Assembly (NCBI RefSeq): GCF_024129735.1
Contig: NZ_JAMXXK010000023.1
Location: 1 to 49,730, forward strand
Reading direction: 5' to 3'
From: Acinetobacter lwoffii
GTDB taxonomy: Bacteria; Pseudomonadota; Gammaproteobacteria; Pseudomonadales; Moraxellaceae
Length of the DNA stretch: 49,730 nt
Shown: piece after piece, positions 45,392 through 49,730 of the stretch
How positions within the stretch are numbered: position 1 is the first letter of the stretch
Layout of the letters: the number at the start of each line of letters is the position of its first letter
Notes under the pieces: model-generated
Told to the model about the DNA's origin: nothing
Databases searched by the model: none
What the model saw: only the letters and a program-made list of their open reading frames with translations
Program-made: the position numbers and the translations under genes

Positions 45392-46702
45392 ATGTCCGAA
45401 CATCCTCAAGGACAAAAGCATTGTTCATTTTGCGGTAAAACGCAGTCTGAAGTCGGGAAGCTGATTGCAGGCGAGGACGCATACATTTGTAACGAATGTG
45501 TGGACGTATGCTTAGATTTGGTTCAAACCAGTCAGCAGGTGGAAACCAATGACTGGGCCAATCGACCTTTGCCGAAACCGCATGAAATTCGTGCGGCCTT
45601 GGATCAATATGTGATTGGTCAGGACGTCGCGAAAAAAACCTTGTCAGTTGCGGTTTATAACCATTACAAGCGCTTGAAAGTGCAAAATAATGGCAAGAAA
45701 GCTGATGATTCAGTCGAGCTTTCAAAAAGTAATATTATGTTGGTTGGTCCGACAGGATCGGGCAAAACCTTGCTTGCACAAACGCTGGCACGTCTTCTTG
45801 ATGTTCCATTTGCCATGGCAGATGCAACGACACTGACCGAAGCCGGTTATGTGGGTGAAGATGTAGAAAACATCGTACAGAAGCTACTGCAAAAAGCCGA
45901 TTACGATGTCGAAAAAGCGCAAAAGGGCATTATCTATATCGACGAGATCGACAAGATTACCCGCAAGTCTGAAAACCCATCCATCACGCGTGATGTATCG
46001 GGTGAAGGTGTTCAGCAAGCATTATTGAAAATGATTGAAGGTACGGTTGCATCAATTCCGCCACAAGGTGGACGTAAGCATCCGCAGCAAGAATTCATTC
46101 AGATTGATACCTCGAACATCCTGTTTATCTGTGGTGGTGCATTCTCAGGACTTGAGAAAATTGTACAGCAACGTCAGGAAAAAGGTGGCATCGGCTTTAC
46201 TGCAGAAGTGCGTAAAAAAGATGAAACCAAGAAGCTGTCTGACTTGTTCCGTCAAGTTGAAGCAACTGACCTGGTAAAATTTGGTTTGATTCCAGAATTT
46301 ATTGGTCGTTTGCCAGTAATTGCCACTTTGGACGAGTTGGATGAAGAAGCATTGATGCAGATTCTGACTGAGCCGAAGAACGCTTTGACCCGTCAGTATC
46401 AACATCTGTTTGATATGGAAAATGTGGATCTGGTTTTTGAAGAATCGGCATTACGCGCAGTGGCTAAGAAAGCAGTTGAGCGTAATACAGGCGCGCGTGG
46501 TTTACGTTCGATCCTAGAAAATTCATTGCTGGAAACCATGTATGACTTGCCAAGCCGTAGCGATGTCGGCACTGTCGTCATCAATGAAGCTGTGATTAAA
46601 GGTGAAGCAGAGCCGGAATACCGTGCCGAGCGTCAGCCACATGATCAGCAAGAGACAGCAACAAAAATAGATTTAAAGGTCGTAAATAGCAAATCTGCTT
46701 AA
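45392..46702 (+). CDS. clpX: ATP-dependent Clp protease ATP-binding subunit ClpX
   Basis: An AAA+ unfoldase that feeds proteins to ClpP. The 436 residues have an N-terminal zinc-binding domain (CSFCGKTQ ... CNECVDVC), Walker A GPTGSGKT, Walker [10 protein letters not shown], and sensor-2 GARGLRSI. The ClpP-binding loop occurs after the AAA+ core as in other ClpX. Last gene of the clpPX unit. Confidence 0.98.
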   Translation: MSEHPQGQKHCSFCGKTQSEVGKLIAGEDAYICNECVDVCLDLVQTSQQVETNDWANRPLPKPHEIRAALDQYVIGQDVAKKTLSVAVYNHYKRLKVQNNGKKADDSVELSKSNIMLVGPTGSGKTLLAQTLARLLDVPFAMADATTLTEAGYVGEDVENIVQKLLQKADYDVEKAQKGIIYIDEIDKITRKSENPSITRDVSGEGVQQALLKMIEGTVASIPPQGGRKHPQQEFIQIDTSNILFICGGAFSGLEKIVQQRQEKGGIGFTAEVRKKDETKKLSDLFRQVEATDLVKFGLIPEFIGRLPVIATLDELDEEALMQILTEPKNALTRQYQHLFDMENVDLVFEESALRAVAKKAVERNTGARGLRSILENSLLETMYDLPSRSDVGTVVINEAVIKGEAEPEYRAERQPHDQQETATKIDLKVVNSKSA

Positions 46703-46716
46703 TTGCTATTCGTCCG

Positions 46717-46752
46717 AAACGTGCGAAAACTCCGTGTTTTTGCACGTTTTTT
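46717..46752 (+). terminator. Terminator of clpX
   Basis: AACGTGC / GCACGTT outer stem with a further AAAAC/GTTTT-type pairing inside, followed by a T-run. Confidence 0.75.
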
Positions 46753-46872
46753 ATTTCCAAAAATAAAACTCGGTGTTAATCTGGTTCACTAGGCGTGGAT
46801 GCCTAAAACTTATAAAAAACAAATCGCAAAGCACTTGCATACAAAAGAATAAAGACGCAGTGAGGGATAAGC

Positions 46873-47589
46873 ATGCGTGGAGTCGCAATTGTACTCATCA
46901 GCAGTTTGGCATTGCTGGGGTGTCATGGTAAGAAAGCCGTCGTTGAGCCTACACAGCCACTCAGCACTTTAAAAAATATCGATCTTGAAAAAAAACCGGG
47001 CTTTGTCGAGCAGCATCGTATTGGTATGTTCACCATTGGCGGTTGGGTCAATCAAAAGCAAGGCAACCAGTTTCAGACGGTGAAACCGCAGCATGATGAA
47101 GCCGCTATCGTCTATTTATACCGACCAGATTCCAGATGGAACCGTCAGGAAATGGTTGCTGCCAGCCTGTTTATTAATCAAGAGCATATTCCAAGCTTAT
47201 TGCATAATCATTATTACTGGATTGAAGTACCTGCAGGGACGTATCGTTTGAGTACCAGTCGACCGCTAGGCGCGCTACATTTCCAGAAGCCTAAATATCT
47301 GGATTTTACTGTCGAAGCGGGACAGTCTTATTTTATTAAATATGATGAAGAAAATATCAGTACACGCCGGAGTGTTTCCGGGCCGCTCATGCTAATGCCG
47401 GAAAAAGTTGGCCTGAATGAAATTGCTTTTACTCAGCTAAAATCAGACAGTTTTAACTTCGTGGCACAAGATCAGGAAACAGGCCAGATGCGTAAAAAAG
47501 CCCAAAAAATTGAACCGACTGCTTATGACCCATCATTAGATGTACAGTTGAAAGCACCTTTTAAACTTTGGGATCCGCGGACTTGGTAA
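46873..47589 (+). CDS. DUF2846-domain lipoprotein
   Basis: An exported lipoprotein of 238 residues; the lipobox is LALLGC at about residue 17. The middle region (AAIVYLYRPDSRW ... YYWIEVPAGTYRLST) fits the DUF2846 family of envelope proteins of unknown function. The ATG has only a moderate ribosome binding site. It is a single-gene unit with a bidirectional terminator after it. Confidence 0.82.
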   Translation: MRGVAIVLISSLALLGCHGKKAVVEPTQPLSTLKNIDLEKKPGFVEQHRIGMFTIGGWVNQKQGNQFQTVKPQHDEAAIVYLYRPDSRWNRQEMVAASLFINQEHIPSLLHNHYYWIEVPAGTYRLSTSRPLGALHFQKPKYLDFTVEAGQSYFIKYDEENISTRRSVSGPLMLMPEKVGLNEIAFTQLKSDSFNFVAQDQETGQMRKKAQKIEPTAYDPSLDVQLKAPFKLWDPRTW

Positions 47590-47617
47590 TTTGGACATTT
47601 CTTTGAGCACACATCAT

Positions 47618-47647
47618 AAAAAAGCACCCATTCAGGGTGCTTTTTTA
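47618..47647. terminator. Bidirectional terminator between the DUF2846 gene and fumA
   Basis: AAAAAAGCACCC / GGGTGCTTTTTT with an ATTCA loop, symmetric in A- and T-runs, between convergent genes. Confidence 0.88.
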
Positions 47648-47658
47648 TACAGTTTTAA

Positions 47659-49185
47659 TTAGCCCGCAGCAGCGTCAACTACTGGAATCTTACCAATTTT
47701 TGCTTGCCAGATTTTTGGTGCAGTTGCGTGAATAGAAGTACCATTCACATCAACCGCTACAGATACCGGCATATCTTTTACCACAAACTTGTAAATTGCT
47801 TCCATACCCAGGTCAGCAAAGGCAACCACTTCAGCTTCGCGAATAGCTTTAGACACGAGGTAAGCAGCACCACCGACAGCCATCAGGTAAGTTGCCTGGT
47901 TGTCTTTAATGGCTTCAACGGCAGCAGGACCACGGTCTGCTTTACCGATCATGCCGAACATGCCAGTTGCTTCAAGAACTTGACGCGTAAATTTATCCAT
48001 ACGCGTAGCCGTTGTTGGGCCAGCAGGGCCTACAACTTCGTCGCCGACTGGATCAACAGGGCCAACGTAGTAGATAAACTTGCCTTTCAGATCAACAGGA
48101 AGTTCTTCACCGTTGTTCAGCATGTCGACCATACGTTTGTGTGCAGCATCACGACCTGTATAGATTGTACCGTTAAGAAGAAGTGTATCGCCTGGTTTCC
48201 AGCTATTCATTTCTTCTTGGGTAATCGTGTCAAGGTCAACACGTTTAGAAGATGAAGAATCCCAAGTCACAGCAGGGTAGTCTTCAAGTTTAGGTGCTTG
48301 AATATGTGCAACACCTGTACCATCTAACTGGAAGTGTGCATGACGAGTCGCAGCACAGTTCGGGATCATACCAACTGGTTTACCTGCAGCATGACATGGA
48401 TAATCTTTGATTTTAATATCAAGTACAGTGGTTAAACCGCCAAGACCTTGTGCACCAATACCCAAAGCATTTACTTTTTCGAAGATTTCGATACGAAGCT
48501 CTTCCATTTTGCTTTGTGGACCACGACGAAGCAATTCGTCCATGTTGATCTCTTCCATCAATGCTTCTTTGGCAAGCATCATGGCTTTTTCAGCAGTACC
48601 ACCGATCCCGATTCCCAGCATACCTGGTGGACACCAGCCTGCACCCATGGTTGGAACAGTTTTCAGTACCCAATCCACGATTGAATCAGATGGGTTTAAC
48701 ATTGCTAGTTTAGATTTGTTTTCTGAACCGCCACCTTTGGCTGCCACAGTGATATCTACTTTATTACCAGGCACAAGCTTGTGGTAAATCACGGCAGGAG
48801 TGTTGTCTTTGGTGTTCTTACGACCAAATGCAGGATCAGCCAGAACTGATGCGCGAAGCACGTTCGAGTTTTCTAAATAACCCTGACGTACGCCTTCATT
48901 GATTGCATCATCCAGGCTCATGGTTAAATCGAATTTAACGTCCATGCCCACTTCAACAAATACGTTGACGATACCGGTATCTTGACAGATTGGGCGGTGG
49001 CCTTCTGCACACATGCGTGAGTTAATTAAGATTTGTGCGATCGCATCTTTAGCAGCTTTGTTCTCTTCACGATCATACGCACGGCTCATCGCTTGGATAA
49101 AGTCTTGTGGATGATAATAAGAAATGAACTGAAGCGCATCTTTAACTGATGTGATCAAGTCATCTTGCTTGATAATAGTTGTCAT
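47659..49185 (-). CDS. fumA: Class I fumarate hydratase
   Basis: Interconverts fumarate and malate in the TCA cycle; class I enzymes use an oxygen-sensitive [4Fe-4S] cluster. The 508 residues carry conserved cysteine regions RPICQDTG, WCPPGMLGIGIGGTAEKA and PNCAATRHAHF, and the C-terminal domain GPAGPTTATRMDKF. Single-gene unit, transcribed away from the small gene at 49502. Confidence 0.96.
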   Translation of the reverse strand: MTTIIKQDDLITSVKDALQFISYYHPQDFIQAMSRAYDREENKAAKDAIAQILINSRMCAEGHRPICQDTGIVNVFVEVGMDVKFDLTMSLDDAINEGVRQGYLENSNVLRASVLADPAFGRKNTKDNTPAVIYHKLVPGNKVDITVAAKGGGSENKSKLAMLNPSDSIVDWVLKTVPTMGAGWCPPGMLGIGIGGTAEKAMMLAKEALMEEINMDELLRRGPQSKMEELRIEIFEKVNALGIGAQGLGGLTTVLDIKIKDYPCHAAGKPVGMIPNCAATRHAHFQLDGTGVAHIQAPKLEDYPAVTWDSSSSKRVDLDTITQEEMNSWKPGDTLLLNGTIYTGRDAAHKRMVDMLNNGEELPVDLKGKFIYYVGPVDPVGDEVVGPAGPTTATRMDKFTRQVLEATGMFGMIGKADRGPAAVEAIKDNQATYLMAVGGAAYLVSKAIREAEVVAFADLGMEAIYKFVVKDMPVSVAVDVNGTSIHATAPKIWQAKIGKIPVVDAAAG

Positions 49186-49327
49186 ACAAATATCTCTTGA
49201 GCGGGCTGATAGCTAGCGGGCTAAATTATAAGACAAAAGAATCGGGTTGTGGGCATTTTGGGCGAGCATTGGCCGAAAGTTTATAGTTTAAGCAATCTGA
49301 GCAAGGACTTTAGCTATTCCATGGGTC

Positions 49328-49353
49328 AAATATGACAGCAAGTTGTCATATTT
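49328..49353. promoter_or_regulatory. Divergent PhoB-like half-site palindrome
   Basis: AAATATGACA (49328-49337) and TGTCATATTT (49344-49353) are perfect 10-base arms around a 6-base spacer. Each arm contains a PhoB-type heptamer core (ATGACA and its complement) in opposite orientation. Its function is unknown; a palindromic regulator site is one possibility. Confidence 0.5.
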
Positions 49354-49438
49354 CAGATAAAAAATACGCATAATTTTGCTTATTCCGTCTTAAGTGATTG
49401 AATTTTATTAATTGTTTTAAATCTAATAAAAAACCAGA

Positions 49439-49471
49439 TTGTCATATAACTGTCATAAAACTTTTACATAA
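49439..49471 (+). promoter_or_regulatory. Candidate PhoB box of the 28-codon gene
   Basis: Three 11-bp units run in phase: TTGTCATATAA, CTGTCATAAAA and CTTTTACATAA. The first two together match the PhoB consensus at nearly every position. A -10-like CATAAT lies at 49468-49473, at the usual distance from the boxes. Confidence 0.72.
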
Positions 49472-49501
49472 TGCAGCTATCAACTAAAGGAGATCCTAAC
49501 A

Positions 49502-49588
49502 ATGGTTACAGGTATTTTGATGGCAGCTGGTTTTTGTGTATATATCGCTGCAACTTGGATGTACGGTCAGAAAGAAGATCAAGCCTAA
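49502..49588 (+). CDS. Small (28-residue) putative membrane protein
   Basis: The ATG at 49502 has a strong AAAGGAG ribosome binding site 9 bases upstream. The product has one hydrophobic segment (about residues 3-19, TGILMAAGFCVYIAAT) and a charged tail (YGQKEDQA). It is too short for standard gene finders. It resembles in size small membrane proteins that associate with transporters or oxidases, but I recognise no family. The presence of a PhoB box upstream and an immediate terminator suggest a short, phosphate-regulated transcript of about 130 bases. Confidence 0.7.
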   Translation: MVTGILMAAGFCVYIAATWMYGQKEDQA

Positions 49589-49610
49589 GCTTTATCTTCT
49601 TTTTTATTTT
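49572..49610 (+). terminator. Terminator overlapping the small-protein gene
   Basis: AAGAAGAT and AAGC pair with GCTT and ATCTTCTT around a CTAA loop, with one mismatch, followed by a T-run. The stem uses the last six codons, so the gene and terminator overlap. Confidence 0.75.
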
Positions 49611-49633
49611 AAGACCTCAAAGAATTAACCTAT

Positions 49634-49730
49634 CTTCAAATCTTCAAATCTTCAAATCTTCAAATCTTCAAATCTTCAAATCTTCAAATCTTCAAATCTT
49701 CAAATCTTCAAATCTTCAAATCTTCAAATC
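49634..49730. repeat. Octamer tandem repeat (CTTCAAAT)n
   Basis: The unit CTTCAAAT is repeated exactly about 12 times over 97 bases and runs off the window end, so the true copy number is not known. No interruption is seen. It may be a phase-variable or simply non-coding repeat. Confidence 0.95.

Larger units (their letters stand above)
49186..49501. other. Divergent promoter region between fumA and the small-protein gene
   Basis: No gene of normal size is seen. It carries a 10-bp-arm inverted repeat at 49328-49353 and three 11-bp-phased PhoB-like half-sites at 49439-49471 (both listed separately). The right half is AT-rich. Confidence 0.6.

Noticed and set aside
47704..48255. 183-codon frame opposite fumA
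   Set aside because: Complement of a well-conserved fumarase gene; composition rich in Phe, Cys and His as expected of a shadow frame.

Overview
The window looks like a chromosomal piece of an Acinetobacter species (Gammaproteobacteria, Moraxellaceae). The protein sequences, the moderate GC content, the metX-metW pair, the piuA-piuC pair, Fur-box-like sites and the tig-clpP-clpX order all fit. This assignment rests on sequence recognition, not on a search. Almost everything is core chromosome: there are no insertion sequences, phage genes, CRISPR arrays, tRNAs or rRNAs that I can see.

Layout. 1-11 kb (all + strand): a PIN/NYN-like protein, a membrane-anchored protein, topA, a NYN-LOTUS protein, a HExxH protein, glycerate kinase, a UvrD/Rep-type helicase, an RRM protein and two small conserved proteins. 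11-16 kb: a YbaL-type antiporter, rpmB-rpmG, and an aldehyde dehydrogenase divergent from a TetR regulator. 16-19 kb: purU and a Fur-box tonB-exbB-exbD operon. 19-26 kb (mostly - strand): msrA, a META-domain lipoprotein, a DUF4105 protein, folA, thyA, a decayed lipocalin gene, a Cys-His amidase, two paralogous membrane proteins and lgt. 26-32 kb: an NRDE protein, phoX, tatABC and an AEC permease. 32-37 kb (- strand): rdgB, a Sel1-repeat protein, metW, metX, leuA. 37-43 kb (- strand): piuC, piuA and a CirA/FepA-like receptor. 43-47 kb (+): tig, clpP, clpX and a DUF2846 lipoprotein. 47-49.7 kb: fumA, then a 28-codon gene and an octamer tandem repeat that runs off the window end.

Genes working together. 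tonB-exbBD energises the two outer-membrane receptors, and good Fur-box candidates precede all three units. A second network appears to be phosphate control. PhoB-box-like 11-bp-phased repeats occur upstream of tatA, upstream of phoX (whose product carries a twin-arginine signal) and upstream of the 28-codon small-protein gene at 49502. This would place the Tat translocon, its phosphatase cargo and an unrecognised small membrane protein in one regulon. TatC also lacks the N-terminal glutamate that helps to bind the twin-arginine signal in E. coli.

Other points are a cluster of three DnaA-box sequences in the 65-bp gap before glycerate kinase, a long perfect inverted repeat between the AEC permease and rdgB, and a tandem pair of overlapping paralogous membrane genes.
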